A DNA stretch of 49,089 nt from Myxococcales bacterium (GTDB taxonomy: Bacteria > Myxococcota_A > Polyangia > Polyangiales > Polyangiaceae), in contig JANXLV010000357.1 in assembly GCA_025355005.1 (NCBI GenBank), positions 1 through 49,089 of the forward strand, given 5' to 3'. Below, piece by piece: positions 9,416-18,071 of the stretch. The position numbers and the translations under genes were made by a program. Position 1 is the first letter of the stretch, and every line of letters starts with the position of its first letter. Under the pieces are notes generated by a model. It did not search any database and had not been told where the DNA came from. It was given only the letters and a program-made list of their open reading frames with translations.

Positions 9416-10345
9416 GTGAACGTCGTCATACGCAGAGTAGTTGTAGGTTGCATGTTGATGGCAGTGCTTGCGCTTGCCTCGCCGGCGCATGCCTACATCC
9501 ACATGGTGACGCAGGGGGAGACGCTCGCGCAGATCGCCCTGCGCGTGTACGGCAACCCGAAGCTGGAGACCGTGCTCGTGGGCGCGAACTCGCTCGATGC
9601 CAAGGGGGGCAGCGTGATCGTGCCGGGCATGCGCCTGGAGATCCTGGCGCCCGGTCACTATCGCGTGGAGGCAGGCGAGACGTGGGCGCAGCTGGCGCTC
9701 CGCTTCCTGGGTAGTGACAAGCGCGCCGAGACGCTCGCCAAGGCCAATCAGGGCGTGTCATGGGTGCCGCCGACCGAGGGGCAGGAGATCGAGATCCCTG
9801 CGGTGCTGTCCTACATCGCTGGCGAGGGCGACACCATGAGCGGGCTCTGCCAGCGCTACCTGGGCGACGCCAACCTGGGCTGGGCCATCGACGCGTACAA
9901 CGCGCGGAAGGGCGACAACAAGCTGAAGGCCGGCGACGTGATCCTGCTCCCGCTTCCAGACCTGCAGCTCACGCTGGCGGGCAAGGAAGAGGCGCGACGC
10001 GCAAGCTCCACCGGCGAAGGCACTGGGGTCTCGCACGACGCACAGAAGCGCGCGGACACGGAGCTGCCAACGCTGCTCTCGGACCTGCGCGGCGGTCGCT
10101 ACGTGGACGTCGTTGCCCGCGGCAACCGCCTCATGGGCACGGGGGATCTCACGCGTTCGCAGCTCGCCACGGTGCACCGCGCGCTCCTCGACGCGTACGT
10201 CGCGCTCGACGCGGGTGGCGCGGCGAAGGGCGCCTGCGAGGCGTTTCGCGCGAACGCGGATCCGAAATCCGCGGACCTCACCAGGCTTTCTGATCCACGC
10301 CTCACGTCGCCGAAGGTTCGGGCCGTGTGCGGCCTTCCCCGGTGA
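9416..10345 (+). CDS. Exported protein with three LysM domains
   Basis: 309 residues. The signal peptide is about 1-26 (MNVVIRRVVV, hydrophobic core, AHA). Three LysM-type repeats follow at about 28-75 (VTQGETLAQIALRVYG), 80-127 (VEAGETWAQLALRFLG) and 132-182 (AGEGDTMSGLCQRYLG). LysM domains bind the glycan strands of peptidoglycan. The last 120 residues form a helical domain without a recognised fold (LPTLLSDLRGGRYVDVVARGN), possibly TPR-like. No catalytic domain is seen, so it is probably a periplasmic scaffold. The GTG at 9416 is chosen because the signal peptide starts there. A CTATAG palindrome at 9398-9403 lies between it and the divergent zinc-ribbon gene and could serve both as -10. 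Confidence 0.88.
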   Translation: MNVVIRRVVVGCMLMAVLALASPAHAYIHMVTQGETLAQIALRVYGNPKLETVLVGANSLDAKGGSVIVPGMRLEILAPGHYRVEAGETWAQLALRFLGSDKRAETLAKANQGVSWVPPTEGQEIEIPAVLSYIAGEGDTMSGLCQRYLGDANLGWAIDAYNARKGDNKLKAGDVILLPLPDLQLTLAGKEEARRASSTGEGTGVSHDAQKRADTELPTLLSDLRGGRYVDVVARGNRLMGTGDLTRSQLATVHRALLDAYVALDAGGAAKGACEAFRANADPKSADLTRLSDPRLTSPKVRAVCGLPR

Positions 10346-10364
10346 AACGCGGACGGGGCGGCAA

Positions 10365-11420
10365 TCACCTCGCCGCGGTCTGTCGCTCCGTCGCGTCGCC
10401 GTAGGGCAGCTCGCGCGTCGCCGCCGTCTCGTCCGGGAAGAGCGAATCCATGTACTCCGCGACGTCGGAGGCCGTGGCCACGACGCCGCCGAAGGGACGC
10501 TCCTCCGAGAGCGAGCGCGCGAGCTCGAGTGTCGTCGAATAGCGTTCGCTTGCGCTGCCCGAGAGTGCCTTCATCACGACACGGTCGATCGATTTTCCGC
10601 ACGACGGAGCGAGGTAGCTGGGCAACGGGATGTTGCCGTCGAGGACGTTGATGATGGTCTCCAGGTCGTTCTTGCCGCGGAACAGCCTTCGCCCAGTCAC
10701 GAGCTCCCAGAGGATGATGCCCAGCGCGTGGACGTCCACACGCCGGTCGAGAACGTCGCCTCGTGCTTGCTCCGGTGACATGTACGCCATCTTGCCGTTG
10801 AAGGTCCCCGCATCGCGGACCATGGGCCCGCTGTTGCTCTGTGCCACGCCGAAGTCGACCACCTTGGTGATTCCGTCGTGCGTGACGATCAAGTTGTGCG
10901 GCGTCACGTCGCGGTGGACGACGCCCATGGGTGCACCGTGGTCGTCACGAAGCTCGTGCGCGGCGTGGAGCCCAGCGGCAGCATCCGCGATGATGCGCGC
11001 GGCGATGGGCGGAGGCATCTTGCCGCCCAGCTCAGTGACGCGCGTCCAGACGTGACGGAGCGAGCGGCCCGGCGCGTACTCCATCACGATGAAGTACAAA
11101 CCTTCGTGGAAGCCGACCTCGTACACCTGCACCACGTTCGGGTGGGAGATGCGACCCACGATGCGCGCCTCTTCGAGGAAGAGCCGTTGCGCAAAGGGAT
11201 CGCGCGCCAGGTGTGGCAAGCAGATCTTCAGCGCGACCCATTTCTCGAACCCGCCGTCCCCCTCGGCGACCGCGAGGTGAACGGTCGCCATGCCACCCGC
11301 GCCTAGCCGTCTGACGATCCGGAACCGACCTATGTGGAGGTCGGTCGGGCGCGGCGCGCGCGGCATGGTGCCGCTCTCTTTCGGAGGCGGATAGCTCGGG
11401 GGCGGTTCGGTGTTGCTCAT
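10365..11420 (-). CDS. Soluble Ser/Thr protein kinase
   Basis: 351 residues. A short Pro-rich N-terminus precedes the kinase domain at about 30-300, with LGAGGMATVHLA, Lys65 in VALK, HRDVTPHN (Asp171), DFG at 189-191 and MAYMSPEQ. HRDVTPHN has Thr where most kinases have Lys, a variant seen in other bacterial kinases. There is no membrane helix or sensor domain, so it is cytoplasmic. It lies downstream of the FHA-sigma-54 activator on the same strand, and a strong -24/-12 match sits at 11437-11452. If that promoter is used, transcription begins about six bases before ATG 11420, and the ATG at 11364-11366 (Met19, preceded by AGAGAG) may be used instead. Confidence 0.93.
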   Translation of the reverse strand: MSNTEPPPSYPPPKESGTMPRAPRPTDLHIGRFRIVRRLGAGGMATVHLAVAEGDGGFEKWVALKICLPHLARDPFAQRLFLEEARIVGRISHPNVVQVYEVGFHEGLYFIVMEYAPGRSLRHVWTRVTELGGKMPPPIAARIIADAAAGLHAAHELRDDHGAPMGVVHRDVTPHNLIVTHDGITKVVDFGVAQSNSGPMVRDAGTFNGKMAYMSPEQARGDVLDRRVDVHALGIILWELVTGRRLFRGKNDLETIINVLDGNIPLPSYLAPSCGKSIDRVVMKALSGSASERYSTTLELARSLSEERPFGGVVATASDVAEYMDSLFPDETAATRELPYGDATERQTAAR

Positions 11421-11436
11421 GGGGGATCTTCACTCC

Positions 11437-11452
11437 TGCGATGCGCGTGCCA
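11437..11452 (-). promoter_or_regulatory. Sigma-54 (-24/-12) promoter for the 11420 kinase
   Basis: The minus strand reads TGGCACGCGCATCGCA. Against TGGCACG-N4-TTGCA it differs at one position, with the invariant GG and GC dinucleotides correctly spaced. Initiation is predicted near 11426. It lies directly between a sigma-54 activator gene and the kinase gene. Confidence 0.7.
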
Positions 11453-11492
11453 CTGCGCGGAGCGGGAATTTCCAGGGGATCCGCGCGATGCG

Positions 11493-11532
11493 TTGCGCAA
11501 CGACGGTACGAATTGCGCAGACGTTCGCGCAA
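11493..11532. promoter_or_regulatory. Repeated TTGCGCA sites, candidate activator binding sites
   Basis: TTGCGCAA is at 11493-11500, ATTGCGCA at 11512-11519 and TTCGCGCAA at 11524-11532. These related elements lie about 40-80 bases upstream of the -24 element, where sigma-54 activators usually bind. Binding by the neighbouring activator is inferred. Confidence 0.4.
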
Positions 11533-11544
11533 TCAGTCCGGTGG

Positions 11545-12969
11545 TCAGCGCTTGCGCGGCCGCGGGAGACGATACTGCTCGATGCGCATCACGAGCGTGC
11601 GTCGCGAGATGCCGAGCACCTCGGCCGCGCGCGTCTGGTTGCCGTTGCACTGCGCGAGCGCGGCGACGATGCGATCGCGCTCGAACGCGTCGACCTGGCC
11701 GCGGAGCCCAGTCGTGTTCTCGCGCGGCGGCGGAGTGATCACCGGTGCGCTGGGCGCTGGCGGCGGCGGCTCCAGGGTCGAGAGGCTGATCGGCGTGAAC
11801 GCGTTGCTCGGCGTGTTCACCACGAGGGCACGCGCGGGCTCGAACAGCAGGTGCTCCGCGTAGACGGGTCCTCCGTCCGAGAGCACTGCGGCGCGATCCA
11901 TGGTGTTTCGCAGCTCGCGCAGGTTGCCCGGAAATGGATACCGCAGCAGCACGCCCAGCGCCTCACTCGACAGCTCCACCTGCGGCCTCAGCGCGCGCAC
12001 ACACGCGTCGTGAAGGAAGCGCTTCGCGAGCGCCTCGATCTCCGACTGCCGCTCGCGCAGCGGTGGGATGACGATCGAGATCCCGTTCACGCGGTAATAC
12101 AGATCAGCACGGAACGCGCCTTCCTGGGCGCGCGCGAGCAGATCGCGGTTGGTGGCGGCGATGAACCGCACGTCTATTGCGCGTGGCTTCAAGGCGCCAA
12201 GGCGCACCACCTCGCGTGTCTCGAGGACGGTGAGGAGCTTCGCCTGCGTGAGGAGCGGCATCTCGCCGAGCTCGTCCAGGAGGACGGTGCCCTTCTCCGC
12301 TGTCTCGAAGAGTCCGGGCTTCGCTGCGGTGGCGCCAGTGAACGCCCCGCGCTCGTAGCCGAAGAGCTCAGCTTCGAGCAGCGACTCTGGCAGCGCCGCG
12401 CAGTTGATCCGCAGGAACGGCCCGCGCGCCCGGGCAGAGCGTGCATGGAGCTCCTTCGCGGCGATGGTCTTGCCAACGCCCGTCTCGCCGAGCAGCAGCA
12501 CAGAGATCTCGTTCGGAGCGACCAGCGCGAGGAGGCGCTGCGAGAGCTGCATGGGCTCTTCATCGCGATGGCGCGGGGCCTCGTCGCGGGTGCGGGGTCC
12601 ACGCGGCCCCTGCAGGAGAAGTACCGCGCCGCCAAGCTCCACGGCGTCACCCTCGAACACGGGGACGTCCGTTCCCACGGGGATCTTCTCGCCGCGGACG
12701 CGGACGCCGTTCATGCCTCCCAGATCGCGCACGGTGACGGGCGAGTGCCCATGGATGCTCGCGTGCTTGCGAGAGACGCTCGGCAGATCGATGCGGATGT
12801 CGCAGTCGGCCTGTCGTCCGATCACTATCTGCCCGTCGGGGCCGAGGACACGGGTCTCGCTGCCGCCATCCCAGAACGCAAGCAGACGCGTCGCGAGCAC
12901 GCGAGCTCCGGGCACGTCGGGTCGCGTCGGCTCCTCGTGGTCCGGATCACCACCCTCCTCCTCAATCAT
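11545..12969 (-). CDS. FHA-domain sigma-54-dependent transcriptional activator
   Basis: 474 residues. An N-terminal FHA domain at about 48-95 (IGRQADCDIRI, VSRKHASIHG, MNGV) keeps the Arg, Ser-Arg-Lys-His and Asn-Gly residues used to bind phosphothreonine. The AAA+ domain has Walker A GETGVGKT (161-168), the sigma-54 contact loop GAFTGA (208-213), Walker B TVLLDELGEM and PFPGNLRELRN. A Pro-rich linker leads to a Fis-type helix-turn-helix (TRAAEVLGISRRTLVMRI). It opens sigma-54 promoters in response to a phosphorylated partner. The ATG overlaps the ppk 3' end by eight bases, implying co-translation. FHA in place of a receiver suggests kinase rather than histidine-kinase input, as in known myxobacterial activators. 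Confidence 0.95.
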   Translation of the reverse strand: MIEEEGGDPDHEEPTRPDVPGARVLATRLLAFWDGGSETRVLGPDGQIVIGRQADCDIRIDLPSVSRKHASIHGHSPVTVRDLGGMNGVRVRGEKIPVGTDVPVFEGDAVELGGAVLLLQGPRGPRTRDEAPRHRDEEPMQLSQRLLALVAPNEISVLLLGETGVGKTIAAKELHARSARARGPFLRINCAALPESLLEAELFGYERGAFTGATAAKPGLFETAEKGTVLLDELGEMPLLTQAKLLTVLETREVVRLGALKPRAIDVRFIAATNRDLLARAQEGAFRADLYYRVNGISIVIPPLRERQSEIEALAKRFLHDACVRALRPQVELSSEALGVLLRYPFPGNLRELRNTMDRAAVLSDGGPVYAEHLLFEPARALVVNTPSNAFTPISLSTLEPPPPAPSAPVITPPPRENTTGLRGQVDAFERDRIVAALAQCNGNQTRAAEVLGISRRTLVMRIEQYRLPRPRKR

Positions 12970-15415
12970 CAGCCTTGAGGCGCCTCCTGCGCTGCGGCTT
13001 CGGCACCTTGCCTTCGAGCGGGGATCGCTGTGCCGTGGGCGTCATGTGGAAGCGGCTCGACGGACGGGCCGCGGCCTCGGCGACCTTCACCTTGTCGCGT
13101 GTGAGCTCGATGAAGCGAACCTGACTCCGCAACAGCGGCGTGTTCGGCTTCGGCACGGTGCGCGTGTACGTGCCGTCGGCGCCGAGCGTCCAGGACTTCA
13201 CGTTGTCGTTCACGGACGCCGCAAGGATGTCGATGAGGCGCCCGCGCAGGATCGGATCCTCGATCGGGAGCATGGTCTCCACGCGCCGGTGGAAGTTACG
13301 AGGCATCCAGTCCGCGCTGGAGATGTAGATCTCGTCCTTGCCGCCGTTCGCAAAGTGCATCACGCGGCCGTGCTCGAGGAACCGGTCGACGATGGCGCGG
13401 ACCTCGATGGTCTCGCTGACGCGGGGCACGCCGGGGCGAAGGCAGCAGATGCCGCGGACGATGAGGGTGATGGGCACGCCCGCTTGCGACGCGCGGTAGA
13501 GCGCCTCGATGACGTCCGGATCGACGAGCGCGTTCATCTTGGCAGTGATGCGCGCGGGCCGACCCTGGCGCGCGTGCTCCGTCTCGCGCGCGATCAACCC
13601 GAGCACTGCCTCGTGCAGGCCGAGCGGCGACACGATGAGCGCGTTCCACTTCGGAGGCGCGCTGTAGCCCGTGAGTAGATTGAACAGCGAAGACGCGTCC
13701 TCGCAGATGGGGCCGCGGCACGTGAAGATGCCGACGTCCGTGTAGGTGCGCGCCGACGACGAGTTGTAGTTGCCTGTCGCAAGATGCACGTAGCGACGGA
13801 TCCCGCCTTTTTCACGGCGAACGATGAGCATGCACTTCGCGTGTGTCTTCAGGCCAAGGAGGCCGTACACGACGTGAACGCCGCTCTGCTCCAGCGTGCG
13901 GGCCCAGGCGATGTTGCTCTCCTCGTCGAAGCGCGCCTTGAGCTCGACGATGGCCGTCACCTGTTTGCCGGTCTCGGCCGCCCGCGCGAGCGCCTTCACG
14001 ATCGGCGAGTCACCGCCCGCGCGGTAGAGGGTCTGCTTGATGGCCAGGACATCCGGATCGTCCGCGGCCTTGGAGATGAGCTCCACGACGGGATCGAACG
14101 ACTCGTAGGGGTGGTGGAGCAGAACGTCGCCGTCGCGGATGACGGCGAACAGATCGTCCGCGTCGCGCAGGGGCGGGACGTTGAGCGGGGTGAACGCGTC
14201 TTCGCGCATCTCGCGGCGGTCGTCGCGGTTCGTGAGCTGCATCAGGTCGCTCACGTTGAGCATGTGGCTCGTGCGGTATACGTCGCGCTCGGGGTCCAGC
14301 TTGAGCGACTTCACCAGCTTCTGCAGCGACACTTCGCTGGGCTCGCCGGAGACCTCGAGGCGCACCGCGTTGCCGCGCTCGCGCCGCCGCAGCTCTTGCT
14401 GGATGGTCTGGAGCAGGTCCTCGGCCTCTTCCTCGTCGATCTCGAGGTCGAAGTTGCGCGTGACGCGGAACGTGTAAACGCCCTTCAATCGCGCGCCTGG
14501 GAAGATGGTGCCGACGTGCCGCGCGATGAGGTCCTCGAGCAGGACGAACGCGTGCCGCGCAGGTGTGCCGTCCGCGAGCGTGACACCTGCGACTTCGATG
14601 AAGCGCGGGATCATCATCGGCACCTGCACGACTCCGAACGCGGACACGCCAACGACGCCCTCGCGCGCGAACATCACGCCCAGGTTCAGGCTCTTGTTGC
14701 GGACGTGCGGGAACGGGTGACCGGGGTCGATCGCGATCGGCGTGAGGATCGGAAAGAGCTCGTCGTGGAAGCGCTGATCGAGCTTCGCGAGCGACTCCGG
14801 CGGAAGCGCCTCCGGCTTCAGGAGCACGAAGCCCGCCTCTGCGAGCTTCGGCAGCAGGATCTGGGAGAGTGAGCCGAGCTGCCTGTCCACGAGCTCGTGG
14901 ACGCGCGAAGAGATCGCGTTCAGCTGATCGACGACGGAGAGACCGTCGGCCGTGAACTCGTCGACCTCGCCGCTGAGCTGCTGCTTCAGGCCGGCGACGC
15001 GCACCATGAAGAACTCGTCCAGGTTCGACGACACGATGGCGTGGAACTTCATCCGCTCCATGAGCGGCACCTGCTCGTTCTCCGCCTCTGCAAGGACGCG
15101 CGAGTTGAACTCGAGCCACGAGAGCTCGCGATTGAGGTAGAGCGACGGCGCGCGGAGATCCGGCCAGTCACCGGAGCCCACGTTCGGGCTGCTCGTCGGA
15201 GCCGCCTGCGAGCTCGGCGGCGTCAGGCTCTGCATCGGAAGCGAGAACGCCCCCGACGTGCCAGCAGAGGTGGTCGCCCTGACGAGCGCCTCCGAGTGAG
15301 CCTGCCGCTGATGGAGGCTCGGCTGATGCGGCGCCGCGACGGGCGGGCTCACGCTGCTGCCCACGCTTCCCGTGGACGAGGGCGCCTGGTCCGGCGGTCC
15401 GCCATGCACAGTCAT
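12962..15415 (-). CDS. ppk: Polyphosphate kinase 1 with a disordered N-terminal extension
   Basis: 817 residues, against about 690 in E. coli. The core begins near 92 (LYLNRELSWLEFNSRVL). The phosphorylated histidine is His525 in GLKTHAKCML, followed by His544 in VHLATGNYN; DWMPRNFHRRVE near the C-terminus completes the active site. PPK1 reversibly polymerises the gamma-phosphate of ATP into polyphosphate. The first 90 residues are Ser/Pro/Gln/Thr-rich but have normal codon use, so the long start is kept; Met61 is an alternative. The C-terminal tail is basic (KPQRRRRLK). The 3' end overlaps the FHA activator start, so the two are probably one transcript. Confidence 0.95.
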   Translation of the reverse strand: MTVHGGPPDQAPSSTGSVGSSVSPPVAAPHQPSLHQRQAHSEALVRATTSAGTSGAFSLPMQSLTPPSSQAAPTSSPNVGSGDWPDLRAPSLYLNRELSWLEFNSRVLAEAENEQVPLMERMKFHAIVSSNLDEFFMVRVAGLKQQLSGEVDEFTADGLSVVDQLNAISSRVHELVDRQLGSLSQILLPKLAEAGFVLLKPEALPPESLAKLDQRFHDELFPILTPIAIDPGHPFPHVRNKSLNLGVMFAREGVVGVSAFGVVQVPMMIPRFIEVAGVTLADGTPARHAFVLLEDLIARHVGTIFPGARLKGVYTFRVTRNFDLEIDEEEAEDLLQTIQQELRRRERGNAVRLEVSGEPSEVSLQKLVKSLKLDPERDVYRTSHMLNVSDLMQLTNRDDRREMREDAFTPLNVPPLRDADDLFAVIRDGDVLLHHPYESFDPVVELISKAADDPDVLAIKQTLYRAGGDSPIVKALARAAETGKQVTAIVELKARFDEESNIAWARTLEQSGVHVVYGLLGLKTHAKCMLIVRREKGGIRRYVHLATGNYNSSSARTYTDVGIFTCRGPICEDASSLFNLLTGYSAPPKWNALIVSPLGLHEAVLGLIARETEHARQGRPARITAKMNALVDPDVIEALYRASQAGVPITLIVRGICCLRPGVPRVSETIEVRAIVDRFLEHGRVMHFANGGKDEIYISSADWMPRNFHRRVETMLPIEDPILRGRLIDILAASVNDNVKSWTLGADGTYTRTVPKPNTPLLRSQVRFIELTRDKVKVAEAAARPSSRFHMTPTAQRSPLEGKVPKPQRRRRLKADD

Positions 15416-15454
15416 CGCCCACGCTCGCTGACAGGGTGCTTGCTCACGGCCCTA

Positions 15455-15484
15455 TTTCTACAGCATTTTGGCGACTTTTGCTGT
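15455..15484 (-). promoter_or_regulatory. Candidate ppk promoter and operator
   Basis: An AT-rich island upstream of ppk. Minus-strand TAGAAA (15455-15460) is a -10 candidate about 40 bases before the ATG. ACAGCA (15460-15465) and TGCTGT (15479-15484) form an inverted repeat with a 13-base spacer next to it. No regulator can be named. Confidence 0.35.
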
Positions 15485-15543
15485 GACATCGCCTGTTGCC
15501 CCGGTTCGTGATGCGGCACGAACCTCTGGAGCCACGCGAGATC

Positions 15544-17301
15544 TCAAGGAGATGCAGGCTGTGGCAGGGGTACCTCGGCAGGCGCCGGCACAAGCTCTGC
15601 TGCAGGCAGATCGTTGCGCAGGTACACGTGACAGCCGTTGAAGTTCGCGGTCTCGCGGTAGGCGCCGATCATCCAACGGTAGCTCTCCGGGCTGTGCTCC
15701 TGGAAATCGTGCGCGGAGTCGTGCCACGTGACCAGCGGTGCCTTGTCGAGGAACACGAACGCGGCAGGTGGCGCTGCCTTCAGTCGCGCGAGCAGATCCT
15801 GTTCGTGCGCGTCGCGGATCTCCCTGATCTTTGCCTGCTGCGCGAACGTGGGGTGCAGGCCGCGCGGCTCGGGCAGGACGCCGCCGGCGAGCGCGGAGTC
15901 CACGTCGAGATCGTATGCATAGATGTACGGCGTTGCGCTCAAGCGCTCGGCCAGGAAGAGCACGTAGGGATCCATCCCGTAGAGCTGCACGCGATCATCC
16001 GGCTTCGTGTGCTCCTTCAGGTACGTCGCGGTCTGCCGCAGCTCCCACGGAAAATAGTCGCTCGTGGCGAAGTAGACGAAGTAGTCGTGCTGCGTGCGCT
16101 CCTCCGTGGTGTTCGCCTTCGCGTAGAGCCACAGGTTCTGGATGTACGGGGACTGCGTCATGAGCAGCGCCACGCGCACCGCGAGGATGGAACCACAGAG
16201 CACGGGGACGACGCGGATCAGACCGGTGCCGCCGCGCGCGTTGCGAACGCGATCCCACACCCACACGACGATGAGCAGCCACTGGAGCGACAGGCCCGCG
16301 GTCACCGGATGAAAGTGGTACGGAAATCCCTTCGACTGCGCGATCACCGAGACGAGCCCGACGAGCGGCATGCACGCGATGGGCAGCGCGCGGCGCGGAA
16401 GGTCGCCGCGGACGACGAGGCCCAGCACGATCGTGCTCGACGCGATCGTGAGCCCGATGATCGTGGAGTAGCCTTCCAGCGAGAAGATCTCGATCGCGCT
16501 GCGCGGCCAGATGAAGCGGTACATCGCCGGCACGTCCACCGTGGAGATGTGGATGAAGGTGCCGATGTCCGCGTACTTCACCATCACGATGAGCCAGAAA
16601 AGACCCGCGACGAGCCCGCCAGCGCCGAACCACTTGAGGCGCTGCTTGCGCGGCATGGGCGCGCGTTCGACCACCAGGGCGATGAGCTGCGTGAGCGTGA
16701 AGAGGAAGTACGTGGGCTTGCCGAACCACGTGGTCACCGCGAGAAGGCCAGCGACAACGAGCACGCCGCGCGCCGCCTTTGGGTCCGTCCCGTAGCTCTG
16801 CTCACCTTGCGCGTACAGCTGCAGCGCGATCGACGACAGCAGGAACCAGTCGAAGAAGCTCTCGCGCTGGGCGATGTCCCAGAAGATGTACATGAGGTAC
16901 TGCCCGGACAGCACGACCCACGCGGCGCCGGCCCAGCCAAGGCGCTCGAACATCTCGCGCGAGGTCTTCCATGCGCCAGGGCGCGGTGATCGCGCGATGT
17001 GAGGCAGGCACACGCCGACGAGCCCGAACACGAAGCCCGTGACCATGAGGTCGAGCGTGCGGAAGCGATGCTCTTCGCGTCCGCCGAGCAGCAGGAAGAT
17101 CATGTGGACGATCGGCGTGAGCGGACCGTTGACGTCGCGCACCTCCGAGTAGCCGCGCTGGCCCTGCATCCATGCCCACGCCACGTACTGGAAGATGCCC
17201 TGGTCGCGGCCGAGGCTCGTCAGCGACGCGCGATACGTCGCATCGACCACCCAGAACAGCGGCGGCACCGCGACGATCGCGCCGGGCAGCAGACCACGCA
17301 T
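15544..17301 (-). CDS. Multi-pass membrane protein, GT39/ArnT-like
   Basis: 585 residues with about ten membrane helices and a soluble C-terminal domain of about 180 residues. After the first helix comes SLGRDQGIFQYVAWAWMQGQ and then EVRDVNGPLTPIVH. The early acidic and Asp-Gln/Asp-Val-Asn-Gly-Pro residues sit where GT39-type polyprenyl-linked glycosyltransferases keep a catalytic acidic loop. The C-terminus (DDRVQLYGMDPYVLFLAERL) fits the periplasmic domain of that class. Donor and acceptor are unknown. A GTG at 17349 would add residues with low third-position GC; the ATG at 17301 has AAGGG just upstream and is preferred. It follows the lipoprotein gene on the same strand. Confidence 0.78.
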   Translation of the reverse strand: MRGLLPGAIVAVPPLFWVVDATYRASLTSLGRDQGIFQYVAWAWMQGQRGYSEVRDVNGPLTPIVHMIFLLLGGREEHRFRTLDLMVTGFVFGLVGVCLPHIARSPRPGAWKTSREMFERLGWAGAAWVVLSGQYLMYIFWDIAQRESFFDWFLLSSIALQLYAQGEQSYGTDPKAARGVLVVAGLLAVTTWFGKPTYFLFTLTQLIALVVERAPMPRKQRLKWFGAGGLVAGLFWLIVMVKYADIGTFIHISTVDVPAMYRFIWPRSAIEIFSLEGYSTIIGLTIASSTIVLGLVVRGDLPRRALPIACMPLVGLVSVIAQSKGFPYHFHPVTAGLSLQWLLIVVWVWDRVRNARGGTGLIRVVPVLCGSILAVRVALLMTQSPYIQNLWLYAKANTTEERTQHDYFVYFATSDYFPWELRQTATYLKEHTKPDDRVQLYGMDPYVLFLAERLSATPYIYAYDLDVDSALAGGVLPEPRGLHPTFAQQAKIREIRDAHEQDLLARLKAAPPAAFVFLDKAPLVTWHDSAHDFQEHSPESYRWMIGAYRETANFNGCHVYLRNDLPAAELVPAPAEVPLPQPASP

Positions 17302-17383
17302 GGCCCTTCGCCCATAGAGCCACGCGCGTGAAAGAAAGCGGAGGCTCACCGTCTCACGGCTCTCACGGCTCGCAAATCGCGGC

Positions 17384-18055
17384 TTACTTCGCCTTCGAGA
17401 AGAGCTGTACGACCGCGTCGCCCGCGCCCTTGTCGGACTTCACCTCGACGGTGTACGTGATGTCCTCCGTGGGACACATGGGCGGCTTGCCGATCGTGGG
17501 CGACGCGTCGTCGTCGTCGTCCTCGGCGACCTTCTCGCCCGAGGCCTTGAGGATCGCGAGGTCGTAGTCGACGATGGTGCCGAGCTTCGCGAAGCCAACA
17601 AGGACGTAGCATTTGCCGGCCTTCATCGAGATGTCGACGTGGGCAATGCCCTTCTCCGCGAGCGTGGCCTTGTAGTACGGACCGTCGGCGGAGAGACCTG
17701 CGGCGAACCATGCCGCCGTGTCCACCAGAGCGCGCGCGAACATATCGTCCTTGCCTGCACCCGCGACCGGCGTTGCGAGCGGCGATGCCTTCACCGCATC
17801 GAAGCGTGCCTTCGCGGCGGGATCGCCCGTGGGGGGGGCGGTCGTCGTCGCCGTCGTCGTGGCGGTCGTCGTGGCGGTCGTCGTGGCGGTCGCAGCGCTG
17901 GGTGCGGCTGTTCCGCTGGTGCCCGTCGGCGCGTCTGCGGGCTTGTCGGGACCACACGCGCACAGCGGCAGCGCTGCAGCGCCGGCGATCCCCGCGAGCG
18001 CGGCGAGGAGGGAGATTGTTGCGAGCCTGCTGGGGAGTGCGTTTCGGGGATTCAT
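17384..18055 (-). CDS. Lipoprotein with a Thr/Ala-rich repeat linker
   Basis: 223 residues. The signal peptide ends ALPLCACG, so Cys31 or Cys33 would be lipidated. A linker of Ala-Thr-Thr-Thr units (about 50-75) follows, encoded by a 12-base tandem repeat and an adjacent run of eight G on the plus strand. The mature domain (80-223) has CYVLVGFAKLGTIVDYDLAIL, an acidic DDDDD patch and a late CPTEDITYTVEVKSDKG. This looks like a small beta sandwich; no family is recognised. The start is set by the signal peptide, with TACATT ten bases before the ATG. The membrane glycosyltransferase-like gene follows on the same strand. Confidence 0.8.
   Translation of the reverse strand: MNPRNALPSRLATISLLAALAGIAGAAALPLCACGPDKPADAPTGTSGTAAPSAATATTTATTTATTTATTTAPPTGDPAAKARFDAVKASPLATPVAGAGKDDMFARALVDTAAWFAAGLSADGPYYKATLAEKGIAHVDISMKAGKCYVLVGFAKLGTIVDYDLAILKASGEKVAEDDDDDASPTIGKPPMCPTEDITYTVEVKSDKGAGDAVVQLFSKAK
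17831..17888. repeat. Eight-G run plus 12-base tandem repeat
   Basis: G8 at 17831-17838 is followed by four 12-base units, GTCGTCGTCGCC once then GTCGTCGTGGCG three times (17841-17888). Both lie in the lipoprotein coding region. The 12-mer preserves frame when copies change; the G8 run would not. Confidence 0.9.
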
Positions 18056-18065
18056 GGGAGCCCGC

Positions 18066-18071
18066 AATGTA
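18066..18071 (-). promoter_or_regulatory. -10-like TACATT, ten bases before the 18055 start
   Basis: Minus-strand TACATT, preceded by TG as in an extended -10 element, followed by ten bases and the lipoprotein ATG. No Shine-Dalgarno sequence is present. Confidence 0.4.

Noticed and set aside
17841..17888. Regular repeats as a possible CRISPR array.
   Set aside because: Units are directly adjacent with no spacers and lie in frame inside a lipoprotein gene.
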